In this document: piece after piece, positions 9,533 to 19,547 of the stretch
Position numbering within the stretch: position 1 is the stretch's first letter
Layout: every line of letters starts with the position of its first letter
Origin: Candidatus Bathyarchaeota archaeon
Lineage (GTDB): Archaea > Thermoproteota > Bathyarchaeia > TCS64
DNA length: 64,000 bases
Direction: 5' to 3'
NCBI GenBank assembly: GCA_026014875.1
Contig: JAOZHO010000027.1
Span: forward strand, 1 to 64,000
Program-made: the position numbers and the translations under genes
The notes under the pieces: model-generated
What the model was told of the DNA's origin: nothing
The model's database searches: none
What the model saw: only the letters and a program-made list of their open reading frames with translations

Positions 9533-10422
9533 ACTGATCTCTCCTTGTTGATATCCACGATTAAATCTATCTCCCTCTTACCCCCGATGTAGACGGGGAC
9601 ACGCTGACAGACCCCCTCGGGCTTAATGGACAGCAGGTCTCGATGGCCGTCGCTTGCCGCACCGCCGGCTTGGGAGACTATGAAGCCCATCGGGATCGCC
9701 TCGAAGAGCAGCCTCAGCTTGCCCCTCTCGTTGCCGGCGAAGGCGGGATAGGTGAAGACGCCTCCCTTGTGGAGGATCTGGTGGACGTCTGCCACTAATG
9801 AGCCGCTGTACCTCAGCTTGTATCCCTCCTCCTCGAGCGTCTCAATGAAGGCTCTGTGGGCTGGAAGGTAGTCCCTCCTCAGGGCGCCGGGGCCATATAT
9901 CTTCCCATCGGGGAGGGTAACGTTCTCCTTCAGCAGGACGAAGACGCCTTTTTTGTCCATCGCAAACTCGTGGACGCCCTCCTTCAGGCAGTATGTGAGG
10001 GTCGTCAGGGGTCCATAGAGGACGTACATCGCGCCCAGCAACTCGTTTCCGGGGCATAGGACGTTCCCCCGGTAGATTCCCACGATGGTCCCGACGGAGA
10101 GGTTTACCCCGATGAGTGATGAACCGTCCAGGGGATCGAGGGTCAAGCCAAGATCTGTGGCCGAGTCGGGGAATGTCAGAACATCCGGCTGCTCCTCGGA
10201 GGCGAGGTATCGTACCAGCCCTGAATCCCTCAGATCGGAGATCAGCAGCTCATCGGCCCAGACGTCCAAGGCGGACTGCCGCTCACCATAGACGTTGGAG
10301 GAATCCGAGGCCCCTTGTCTGGACGCGAAGCCCCCGCTTATGGTCTTGGCAACCTCGCTAATACGGAGTATGACGTTTTTTACATCCTCATCATGCCTGG
10401 AGAGATGGGTCTCCAAGTTCAT
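9529..10422 (-). CDS. fbp: Fructose-1,6-bisphosphatase, class I family
   Basis: SEEQPDV, LDPLDGSSLIGVNLSVGTIVGIYRG, RYSGSLVADVHQIL, YPAFAGNERGKLRLLFEAIPMGFIVSQAGG. Confidence 0.85.
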   Translation of the reverse strand: MNLETHLSRHDEDVKNVILRISEVAKTISGGFASRQGASDSSNVYGERQSALDVWADELLISDLRDSGLVRYLASEEQPDVLTFPDSATDLGLTLDPLDGSSLIGVNLSVGTIVGIYRGNVLCPGNELLGAMYVLYGPLTTLTYCLKEGVHEFAMDKKGVFVLLKENVTLPDGKIYGPGALRRDYLPAHRAFIETLEEEGYKLRYSGSLVADVHQILHKGGVFTYPAFAGNERGKLRLLFEAIPMGFIVSQAGGAASDGHRDLLSIKPEGVCQRVPVYIGGKREIDLIVDINKERSV

Positions 10423-10610
10423 CTGGGATCTCCCTCGAACATGTGGATGAGTTGCTCTCCCGATTTAAGATAATACCGATGTAATCGCCATGGATACACG
10501 AATCCGGTCATCCATTGGGCAGTAATTCAAGCAAGGCGAATCATTAATGTCCTTGATTTCCCAGGGATTGCGGCGCGCCAAATGGGTTAATTCAGCCATT
10601 ATTATGGAGG

Positions 10611-11483
10611 TTACCCGTCTAGGTGGGCTTCCATCACGATGAAGTCCGACTCGGTGAGGCTGAAGCCGTTCTCGACGAGGGCTTCTTGGAGGTCTGTGGC
10701 TGAAGGAGGGAAGTCGCAGTTCAGGCGTGCTGCCCCTCTTTTCACGCCTTGTTTGAGGGCGAAGCCGAGGCATTGGGTCATGTCTCCCCCGAGGACGCCG
10801 ATGTGGAGCGCCCTCTCGGGCAGGAAACGTGCGCCGACGGTGACCACGCTGCCGCTCGCAGGGTCCTCGTAGACCATCTCCTTCTCGGCGAAGTGGTTGC
10901 ACAGGGCAGGGGTGATGGGGAAGAAGGTCCTGTTCATCACGAGGAAACCCGTCCACCTCTCCCGGAAGGGCATCAACAGGGCGGTCGCCCTCTCGGGGTC
11001 CGAGACGAGCCTGAAGCCTCCCTCCGAAGGAGGAATCTTACCCTGCACGCAGGACAGGGAGGCGCCCCTGTACGTGGCCGCTAGGCGGAACCCGTATAAC
11101 TCGGCCAGCCCCTTGCTCACGGCGTTCCTGAGGCCGGTGTACATGCGCATCGTGGGCACCCCGCGGCTCCGGGCGAGTTCATAGAACCTCTCATAGAACC
11201 GCTTGCCTATGCCGAGGCCCTGGTACTCGGGGATGACCCTGAGGGTCTCCAGCCACGCCGATCCGTCCGGCAATAGGGTGAACTTGCCGCAGGCGACCAC
11301 CTCCCCGTCGGCCTCGGCGACGCTGAACTCCCCGACCTCGTCAGATGTGAAGAGGGGCCAGACCGCCTCCACGTAGCTCAGGTTGGGGGTGGCTCTGGAC
11401 TCGACCCGGATAACGCTCTCCAGGTCCTCCTGCCTCGCCTTCCTCAAGACGATCTCCATGTCATCACATTTCACCAAGGGCAA
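10611..11483 (-). CDS. GNAT-family N-acetyltransferase
   Basis: LRVIPEYQGLGIGKRFYERFYELA acetyl-CoA-binding motif. Confidence 0.75.
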   Translation of the reverse strand: MPLVKCDDMEIVLRKARQEDLESVIRVESRATPNLSYVEAVWPLFTSDEVGEFSVAEADGEVVACGKFTLLPDGSAWLETLRVIPEYQGLGIGKRFYERFYELARSRGVPTMRMYTGLRNAVSKGLAELYGFRLAATYRGASLSCVQGKIPPSEGGFRLVSDPERATALLMPFRERWTGFLVMNRTFFPITPALCNHFAEKEMVYEDPASGSVVTVGARFLPERALHIGVLGGDMTQCLGFALKQGVKRGAARLNCDFPPSATDLQEALVENGFSLTESDFIVMEAHLDG

Positions 11484-11666
11484 CCCGCCTAGTTCGGATG
11501 GCCTTAATGACCCATGTCTGGGGCGCCGAAGGAATAAAACTATGGACGCGACCGATTTGGGGGAGCTGCGTGTCCCATCTACTTCTTAAGGCGATATCGT
11601 CGAGTCTATGGTCATAGGCGCTCGTTCAGGGGAGAGGGAGGGCAAGAGTGTCTAGGAGACTGATTC

Positions 11667-12911
11667 ATGGCTGAGCAGACTGTGAGGATGAAGACCAACC
11701 ACTGGTATGGGGACGACCCCATCGAGATCACCTTCCCGGAGGGATGGGACGTGCATACAAGGCTCATGGCGGGCCACGACCTGCCCCCTCTGACCCGGGA
11801 GGAGATCAAAGAGAGGATAAGGAGCCCCATAGGGAGCAGGCGCCTCTCGGAGATCGCCGAGGGGAAGGAGTCGGCGGTGATCGTCTTCTCGGACCTGACC
11901 CGGGGGGACGACCCCAAGGAGGTGCTCCCCGGCATCCTGGAGGAGCTCCGCCTGGCGGGGATCAAGGGCGACGGAGTCACATTCATCTCGGGGCTCGGGG
12001 GCCACGGCACCATGACCCGCCTCGACTGGGCCATGAAGCTGGGGGAGGATATCGTCACGGGTTACCGTGTCTTCAACCACAACGTCTACGACCACTTCGA
12101 GGAGATGGGGGTCACCCCCAGGGGCACCCCGGTGGAGATGAACAGGGAGTTCGCCACCGCCGACGTCAAGATCGGCATCGGGGGCATCATCGCCCACAGC
12201 TTCGCAGGATTCGGGGGAGGAGCCAAAGGGGTCTTCCCCGGCGTCGCCTCCCTCAGATCCATCGAGGCGAACCACGAGCGCGTGGACGAGGAGAAGGCCC
12301 GGGGGAGAGCCGGCTACGGGGTCATGGCGGACAACGTGATACGTTTCGACATGGAGGACGCCGCGAGGATCGCGGGGCTAGACTTCAAGGTGGACATGGT
12401 CTACAACGTGGACAGGAGGCCCCTGGGGGTCTTCGCCGGGGACTTTGTGGATGAGCACAGGGCGGGGATCGTGTACGCCAAGGAGGTCCTCACCACGGAG
12501 CCCGTGCGGGAGGCGGACATCGTGGTCGCGAACTCGTACCCGGGGGAGATAGGCAAGGCGGCCTGGGCCCCGAAGGCTTCCCTCAGGGAGGGGGGCACCG
12601 CGGTCATCATCCACAACTACGTCCAGGGCGCCGTCCACCACAACGTCTACGGTCATTTCGGGAAGGACTATGGGGGGCACCTCAACAGGTACTCGGGGCG
12701 GAGTTCTGTGGACTCTCCCTTCCCGAAGGCGGGGAAGGTTATCATAGTGAACAGGTGGCACTCGAAACGGGACATCAACCCGGCCACAACATGGGTGAGG
12801 GAGTGGCCCGAGGCCCTGGAGATGCTCAAGGGGGAGCACGGCGCCCACGCGAAGGTGGCGGTCTATCCCTACTGCGCCCTGCAGATGCCCCCTTTCCCCC
12901 CCGGGTATTGA
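11667..12911 (+). CDS. LarA-like lactate racemase-domain protein (DUF2088)
   Basis: VIVFSDLTRGDDPKEVLPGILEEL; GIGGIIAHSFAGFGGGAKGVFPGVAS. Confidence 0.75.
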   Translation: MAEQTVRMKTNHWYGDDPIEITFPEGWDVHTRLMAGHDLPPLTREEIKERIRSPIGSRRLSEIAEGKESAVIVFSDLTRGDDPKEVLPGILEELRLAGIKGDGVTFISGLGGHGTMTRLDWAMKLGEDIVTGYRVFNHNVYDHFEEMGVTPRGTPVEMNREFATADVKIGIGGIIAHSFAGFGGGAKGVFPGVASLRSIEANHERVDEEKARGRAGYGVMADNVIRFDMEDAARIAGLDFKVDMVYNVDRRPLGVFAGDFVDEHRAGIVYAKEVLTTEPVREADIVVANSYPGEIGKAAWAPKASLREGGTAVIIHNYVQGAVHHNVYGHFGKDYGGHLNRYSGRSSVDSPFPKAGKVIIVNRWHSKRDINPATTWVREWPEALEMLKGEHGAHAKVAVYPYCALQMPPFPPGY

Positions 12912-13121
12912 TCCTCTGGCGAGAACCACCTAGTCTATGATCAGGTCGTCGATGGCCTCCTCCGGCTTCTAGGCGGATATCAGTGATGATACTGCACTGG
13001 GTTTCTGGTTCAAATCAAGATGGGGGTTACGGCGCGATAAAGAGTGTCGGGTAGGTTACGTACCATTAACGGAGTGAACTCATGAAACAATCTGCTGCGT
13101 GCGTGACCTTCGAACCCATGG

Positions 13122-13616
13122 TTGAATGTTTTAGCTGTATCGCATGCGGGGGAAAAGGGCCGAGCTTTTTATGAAGCCGATCCTCATGTCCCACGGGTGA
13201 CTCCTTTGAAGCAGACACGTGGCCCCAGCGACACTGTGTTCGGTGATCTCTGCGGGGTTTTCAGGCTCCTAGAGCTGAGAGGCGAGTACGAATCTTTCAT
13301 AGTCGACCTCGAATCCGAGCTCGCATTTCTGAGGCATATCGCGGAGTGTAAATTGTGCGGGGAAGAGGCGAAGACGATGGTTAACCGTGAAGGGGGGAAT
13401 GACAGCTGGTGGAGCAACCTGTTCAGCGGGATGCTTCCAGAGATCCTGGGCGAGGAACAGGCATCGGTTGAACCCTGTCCGCGCCTGGATGACTATGGGG
13501 ATCTGGAAGCGTTTATCGCTGCAAGAGTCGGCTGGAGGATTCGACGGGTTGAAGGCATCCGAGGGGATGCTGAGATTGAGCTGATGGACCTCAAAGACCG
13601 TTTGAACGGCGGATGA
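13122..13616 (+). CDS. Hypothetical protein
   Basis: ORF of 164 aa in an otherwise empty interval; true start uncertain. Confidence 0.4.
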   Translation: MNVLAVSHAGEKGRAFYEADPHVPRVTPLKQTRGPSDTVFGDLCGVFRLLELRGEYESFIVDLESELAFLRHIAECKLCGEEAKTMVNREGGNDSWWSNLFSGMLPEILGEEQASVEPCPRLDDYGDLEAFIAARVGWRIRRVEGIRGDAEIELMDLKDRLNGG

Positions 13617-13906
13617 ACTGTGGGCGCGTCAGGAGGGGACGTGAGGAAGGGCTCAGGCTCCATTAAAGTCGATACGAATAGTCAATTACGCTCATTCTTA
13701 GTTAACGAGTCTCCGTCCGAGATGACAGAGGGCTGTGAAAAGTAACCCTGATGCAGGATTCGCAGTGAAACATGAAATATACCGCATTTTTTCGTAATTG
13801 TAACCAAGATAAATGGAATAAATAGGCCATACATAAATTAAAATCAACTATATCGCGTTCCGTAAGAACCTATTTACGCTAAACATAAGACGCATAATCG
13901 AGAGAA

Positions 13907-16900
13907 ATGTCGACTCAAACCCAGCTATCGAACCCAGAAGACGCCATCCGCGTTCTCCACGTCGACGATGAGCAAAGCCCGCTCGATTTTACAAAGTCGT
14001 TCGTCGAGCTTTCCGACAGCAGCATTCACATGGAATCAGTTGCGACGCCTGAAGCAGCCCTGAGGAGACTGGAGGAGGATAATTTCGACTGCATAGTCTC
14101 CGATTATCAGATGCCCGGCCTCAACGGCATCGATCTCGCGAGAAGAATCCGAGGGTTCAGCGACATCCCCATCATCATCTACACGGGACGGGGCAGCGAG
14201 GAGGTCGCCGAGGCCGCCTTCACCGTGGGCATAGACGACTATATGCGCAAGGAGATCAACCCCAGCCATTACCAGGTGCTGGCGAGGCGGATCAGATCCG
14301 CGGTGGAGGAGCGGAGGGCCGTCGATGCGCTGATCCGGTCCGAGGAGAGCTACAGGACCCTGCTGGAGCAGCTCCCGGACCCCGTGACCGTGCGCATCGG
14401 GGAAAAAAGGGTCTACGCATCCAAGCATGCGGCGGAGTTCCTTGGCTACGACGACATCTCCGAGCTACTGGTCGAGGGGGGATCGGAGATCATCCCGCCA
14501 GAGGATTGGCCGATCATCGTAGACCGGTTGGAGAGGCGGGAGAAGGGCGAAGTACTGCCGAGCATGTATGAGGTAAAGATGCGTAAAGTCGATGGGTCAA
14601 CGGTTGATGTCGAGGTTCACACGGCCCGTATCGAGTATCAGGGCACGTCCGCCCTCCTAAACATCGCGAGGGACATCACCGAACGCAAGAGGATGGAGGA
14701 GGAGCTGCGGGAGTCTGAGGTAAGTGCGAGAGAGGCGAGGGACTATCTGGAGAAACTGATCAACCATGCCAACGCTCCCATCATCGTCTGGGACCCTACG
14801 TTCAAGATCACACGGTTCAACCGTGCCTTCGAGCGCCTCACAGGATACACGGCTGACGAGGTCATAGACAGAGAGCTGAGCATCCTCTTCCCCGAAGCGA
14901 GCCGAGAAGAGTCACTGAGCAGGATCGACAGCACGTTGAATGGAGTGTACTGGGAGTCGGTGGAGATTCCGATTCTCCGCAAAGATGGGAGTGTCCGAGT
15001 GGTGCTCTGTAATTCTGCGAACATCTATGCAGGGGAGGGTGGGGCCGTTGCTGCCACGATAGCTCAGGGACTGGACATCACCGAGCGGAAACGGTACGAG
15101 GAGAGACTGAAGGCCCTACATAAGCACGCCGCCGAACTCAATAAAGTAAGTATAATGGAAGAAGTGTACGAGTTCACACTCGACGCTATGGAGAGGAGCC
15201 TCGGCTTCAGTAGGGGCGCATTCCTCGTCGTCGAAGGGGAGAACCTGATGGACGTGATGGTGAGAGGGCTCGACGAGGATCGTCCGTATACCCTTCCTCT
15301 TGACGGTAAAGGATTGACGGTGAGAGCGATGAGAACCGGAGAATCCGTCCTCGTTCCCGATGTCAGTCTCGATCCCGATTACATCGATGTAGGCGTCGGC
15401 ATCAAGTCCGAGCTCGTTGTTCCCGTTAAAATTTATGGCGTTGCTGTGGCTGTCTTGAACACAGAGAGCACGGAACTCGGCGGATACACAGAGTATGACC
15501 AAGTGATTCTAGAGACTCTTGCTGAACACGTTGCTTTCGCCATGAAAAGAATCTCCGATGAAACGGAGAGAGCGAGATATCAGGATAGACTTGAAGCCCT
15601 TCACAGATATGCACCCGAGCTCGCTCAAGCTGAGACCCTTGAGGAAATAGGTGAGACGACCTTCGACGCCATTGAGAGCGTTCTCGGATTCGACTTTGGC
15701 AGCCTGAGTGTAGTAGAGGGAGACCTCCTCCGACACGTATATATCAGGGGATTCGAGGGAGGAGAGCCCTTTGAGATGCCTTTGGATGGGCCCGGGGTCA
15801 CCGTGAGGGCTGTGATGACGGGGGAGACCTTGTTGATCTCCGACGTGAGAACGGAAGAAGGCTTTGTTGTAGGATTCGCTGATGGCGTATATACTTCTTT
15901 ATCAGAGCTGGCGGTCCCTGTGTTCATTTATGACGCTCCCTGTGGCGTTATCAATGTGGAGAGTACCAGTCTTGACGCCTTCACCGAAGAAGACAGGGGT
16001 CTCTTGGAGATATTCGCGGGGCACGTGGGCTCTGCTTTGTTGAAGCTGAAGCAGATAGAGGAGCTCCGTGTCTCTGAGGATAAGTATCACACCCTCCTCG
16101 AGTCGGCGATGGATGCGGTGGTGGTCAACAACGAGGAAAGATATCTTTACGCCAACGCTGCTGCCGCCAAGCTCCTCGGTCTAGAGGACCCGTCGCAACT
16201 TGTCGGAAGGCGGTTCGTCGAGTTCTTCGCCCCGGAGTACAGGGAACTCGCTACGACGAGGGCCAGGGAGAGACTGGAAGGTGTAAGTCCTTCCGAAAGG
16301 TACAGTTTCACCATGATTAAGGATGATGGCTCCCCCGTCGATGTAGAGGCCAACCTAAGCGTTGTAAGCTTCAACGGTGAGTCAGCAATCTTAGCTGTGC
16401 TGAGGGATATCACGGAGCGCAGGAGGTTGGGGGAGGAGCTGCGGAGGAGTGAGGCGGAGAAGAGGGTGATCCTGAACGCCATCCCCGAGGCGATCAACCT
16501 CAAAGACCCATCCTACCATGTCCTCTGGATGAACGAAGGATACACGGAGCTCATCGGCGCCTCACATGAAGAGATTCAGGGGAAGCGCTGCTACACGGAT
16601 CTCTTCGGAAGGGACGAACCCCACCCCGGCTGCCCCGTAAAGAAGGTGTTAGAGACGGGCGAAGGAGCAAGGAGCACGGTCACCCTCCCGGACGGACGGG
16701 TTCTCGATGTGAGCGCTGAGCCAGTGCTCGACGACTCGGGGGGTGTCGTGGGCGTCGTTGAGGCGATTAGGGACATCACCGAGAGTAAACGAATGGAAGA
16801 GAGTCTGCGGGAGAACGAAGAGAGGTATAGAGCGGTTTTTGAGAACACCGGGACAGCGATGGTCATAGTAGAAGAAGATCGGATGATATCGCTGGTAAAT

Positions 16901-17542
16901 AAGCGGTTTGCGGAACTGTCCGGGTTTTCCCGGGAGGAGATCGAAGGAAGGAAACGCTGGATGGAATTTATCGTCGAAGAAGATCTGGAGGAGATGACAA
17001 AGCAACATAGTATGAGAAGAGAAGTTCCTGGGGTCGCTCGGACTAACTACGAGTTCCGCTTTGTCGATAGAGACAGAAACGTAAAGGATGTCTTCCTTAC
17101 AGTTGACATGATCCCCGGGACCATGAAAAGCGTGGCATCTCTTTTAGACATCACCGAGAGCAAACGGATGGAGGAGGAGCTGCAGGAGGAAAAGGAGTAT
17201 GTCAGGAATATACTGGACTCCGTGTTGACTGGGATCGTGATCATCGACGAGGAGACCCATGAGATCATCGACGCAAACCCCACGGCGTTGAGAGCGATAG
17301 GCGCCTCCAGGGAACAGGTCATCGGAAAGGTGTGCCGTAACTTCATCTGTCAGGAGGAAGAGGGCATGTGCCCCATCACCGACCTCGGCCATGCCATGGA
17401 TAAATCTGAACGCGTGCTATTGAGGGCCGATGGGGGGAGGATCCCTATTCTCAAGACAGTTACTCGGGTAACGTTAAGAGGCCGCAAGCAACTCGTAGAA
17501 AGTTTTATCGAAATCACCGAGCGTACGCGAAGGGAGGATTAA
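13907..17542 (+). CDS. Receiver-PAS-GAF multisensor protein without a kinase domain
   Basis: REC: RVLHVDDEQ...CIVSDYQMPGLNGIDLARRI; repeated PAS ends (DITERKR/DITESKR); two tandem GAF-like segments near aa 400-710; ends in PAS with no HisKA/HATPase. Confidence 0.85.
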   Translation: MSTQTQLSNPEDAIRVLHVDDEQSPLDFTKSFVELSDSSIHMESVATPEAALRRLEEDNFDCIVSDYQMPGLNGIDLARRIRGFSDIPIIIYTGRGSEEVAEAAFTVGIDDYMRKEINPSHYQVLARRIRSAVEERRAVDALIRSEESYRTLLEQLPDPVTVRIGEKRVYASKHAAEFLGYDDISELLVEGGSEIIPPEDWPIIVDRLERREKGEVLPSMYEVKMRKVDGSTVDVEVHTARIEYQGTSALLNIARDITERKRMEEELRESEVSAREARDYLEKLINHANAPIIVWDPTFKITRFNRAFERLTGYTADEVIDRELSILFPEASREESLSRIDSTLNGVYWESVEIPILRKDGSVRVVLCNSANIYAGEGGAVAATIAQGLDITERKRYEERLKALHKHAAELNKVSIMEEVYEFTLDAMERSLGFSRGAFLVVEGENLMDVMVRGLDEDRPYTLPLDGKGLTVRAMRTGESVLVPDVSLDPDYIDVGVGIKSELVVPVKIYGVAVAVLNTESTELGGYTEYDQVILETLAEHVAFAMKRISDETERARYQDRLEALHRYAPELAQAETLEEIGETTFDAIESVLGFDFGSLSVVEGDLLRHVYIRGFEGGEPFEMPLDGPGVTVRAVMTGETLLISDVRTEEGFVVGFADGVYTSLSELAVPVFIYDAPCGVINVESTSLDAFTEEDRGLLEIFAGHVGSALLKLKQIEELRVSEDKYHTLLESAMDAVVVNNEERYLYANAAAAKLLGLEDPSQLVGRRFVEFFAPEYRELATTRARERLEGVSPSERYSFTMIKDDGSPVDVEANLSVVSFNGESAILAVLRDITERRRLGEELRRSEAEKRVILNAIPEAINLKDPSYHVLWMNEGYTELIGASHEEIQGKRCYTDLFGRDEPHPGCPVKKVLETGEGARSTVTLPDGRVLDVSAEPVLDDSGGVVGVVEAIRDITESKRMEESLRENEERYRAVFENTGTAMVIVEEDRMISLVNKRFAELSGFSREEIEGRKRWMEFIVEEDLEEMTKQHSMRREVPGVARTNYEFRFVDRDRNVKDVFLTVDMIPGTMKSVASLLDITESKRMEEELQEEKEYVRNILDSVLTGIVIIDEETHEIIDANPTALRAIGASREQVIGKVCRNFICQEEEGMCPITDLGHAMDKSERVLLRADGGRIPILKTVTRVTLRGRKQLVESFIEITERTRRED

Positions 17543-17547
17543 CACCC

Positions 17548-18978
17548 ATGGAGACGTATCAAATGACCCATCTGAAAGATCCGTTACGCCAAATAATAAC
17601 CGGTTTATCATTTATCCTGTGCGTGATCTTAACCGGGTACTGCATGGTCATTCTGAAGACCGAGCTTGTTTTCACCCATCTTTTCTATCTACCCATCGTA
17701 ACTGCCAGTATGTGGTGGCCGAGAAGAGGCGTTTACGTAGCCGTCCTCCTGGCTGCAATTCTTAACGTCGTAAACTTGGTTTACGCCCCCCATATCCCAA
17801 TTTTCAATAATGTGCTTCGAAGCGTGTTTTTTCTATTTGTCGGCGTCGTTGTAAGCTACATCTCATTACAGCATGGGCTGGTGGATGAGGAACTGCAAAG
17901 GCACTCTGAACGCCTCGAGGAGCAGGTGGAGGAGAGAACCGAGGAGTTGCAGGATGCCAAGGCCTTCGCCGAATCGATAATCTCCAACGCCCTCGAAGGA
18001 ATCGCCGTAATAGGCATGAACGGGGTCTTCGTCCATTGGAACGAGGCCTTCCGGGGGATGACGGGGTACTCCAACGAGGAGCTTGGATTCCTGAGCATCC
18101 AACAAGTCGCCCCCGGATGGGCGGCAGTTGACGAAAAGACCTTCGAACAGACGTCGCAGAGCGAGCCCGTCAGAGACTTTGAGAGGCTGCTGACCCGGAA
18201 GGACGGGTCGACGTTTCCGGCCCGCATCAATATCTCCCTGCTCACCGATGAGGCGGGCACACCCATGGGGATGGTGGGCTTCGTGAGGGACGAGACCGAG
18301 CGTAAAAAGATGGAAGGGAAGCTCCTCGACTCTGAGCGTATGGTGGCTGCTGGCAGAGTCGCCGCGATGGTGGGCCACGACCTGCGGGGGCCTCTTCAGA
18401 GCATCATGAACGCGCTGTACCTGATGAAGAGAACGCCTGAGAAGGCGGGAGAGCTACAGGGGAATATTGAGGATTCCGTGAATTACGCTACGCGCATACT
18501 GGAGGACCTCCGATACAGCACGGGGGACATTCCAGTCCATCTACAGGAGACAAACGTGGACGCTCTACTGCAGAAAACAGCCGCGAGTTCCACGGTGCCC
18601 CCTAGCATCAGGATAGATCTGAATGTCGGCGAAGGGTTGACGTCTGTGCGTCTCGACCCGTTAATGGCCCAGAGGGTGCTCGACAACTTGGTACGGAACA
18701 GCGTCGAGGCGATGGCAGGCGGGGGTGTGCTTTCTCTGAGTGCCCACAAGGAGCCTGATGGGGTTGTCATCAAAGTTTCGGACACAGGGAGAGGAATCCC
18801 CGAGGAGGATCTGAATCGCATATTCACGCTGTTTTTCACGTCAAAGCTGGGGGGTATGGGGCTCGGCTTAGCCTACTGTAAGCGAGCCGTAGAAGCTCAC
18901 GGGGGCACCATTGAAGTGGAGTCCGAGGTTGACAGGGGGACCACTTTCACAGTGAGAATACCGATGAATAATGCCTAA
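17548..18978 (+). CDS. Membrane-bound PAS sensor histidine kinase
   Basis: N-terminal TM segments, PAS, H-box MVGHDLRGPLQSIMNAL, N-box DNLVRNSVEAM, G boxes DTGRGIPEEDL and GGMGLGL. Confidence 0.88.
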   Translation: METYQMTHLKDPLRQIITGLSFILCVILTGYCMVILKTELVFTHLFYLPIVTASMWWPRRGVYVAVLLAAILNVVNLVYAPHIPIFNNVLRSVFFLFVGVVVSYISLQHGLVDEELQRHSERLEEQVEERTEELQDAKAFAESIISNALEGIAVIGMNGVFVHWNEAFRGMTGYSNEELGFLSIQQVAPGWAAVDEKTFEQTSQSEPVRDFERLLTRKDGSTFPARINISLLTDEAGTPMGMVGFVRDETERKKMEGKLLDSERMVAAGRVAAMVGHDLRGPLQSIMNALYLMKRTPEKAGELQGNIEDSVNYATRILEDLRYSTGDIPVHLQETNVDALLQKTAASSTVPPSIRIDLNVGEGLTSVRLDPLMAQRVLDNLVRNSVEAMAGGGVLSLSAHKEPDGVVIKVSDTGRGIPEEDLNRIFTLFFTSKLGGMGLGLAYCKRAVEAHGGTIEVESEVDRGTTFTVRIPMNNA

Positions 18979-19139
18979 AAGACCATGTTGAATGTTTCAT
19001 TCCCTCCAGCATATTCCCCATAATTCGTCAATGACAAAGAACCCTGAAAATCAATCAAACACGCATTTCCCAGTGAAACATGAAACAGATAACCCCAGAC
19101 GCCATCCCAAATCTTATCCCGGCGCGCGGGGTTTCGGCA

Positions 19140-19412
19140 CTATTCTGTTTCGACCAGTACCTTGTCGACGCTGTGGATGACGGCTCCATGCTTCCCCATG
19201 TGCTCCTTGAGGCTGTCGTAGATGATGTCACAGCCTTGGAGGACCACTACCAAGCTCTCTGTTCTCTCGTTCTTCTCAACGAGGCTGACTTCCACATTCT
19301 CGACCCCCGGAAGCTCCGCCAGGAAAGCGGCGAAGACCGGGAGGGAGGGCGTATGAGGCTTCAAAACGTCGAGGACCAACTCTTTGATCTTGGGTTCAGC
19401 CAAACTCTTCAC
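19140..19412 (-). CDS. DUF211 family protein
   Basis: ELVLDVLKPHTPSLPVFAAFLAELPGVENVEVSLVE...GAVIHSVDKVLV matches the recalled DUF211 pattern. Confidence 0.8.
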   Translation of the reverse strand: MKSLAEPKIKELVLDVLKPHTPSLPVFAAFLAELPGVENVEVSLVEKNERTESLVVVLQGCDIIYDSLKEHMGKHGAVIHSVDKVLVETE

Positions 19413-19547
19413 AATTACTTACGGATCATGCGCGCGATTAAATGGATTACGCACAGATAGTTGCCAGAGTCGACAAAGGACTCTGAATTATCTCAATTGA
19501 CGCGGATTTCGCAGTGAATCACGAAGACATGTAGCACACTTGTGCGC

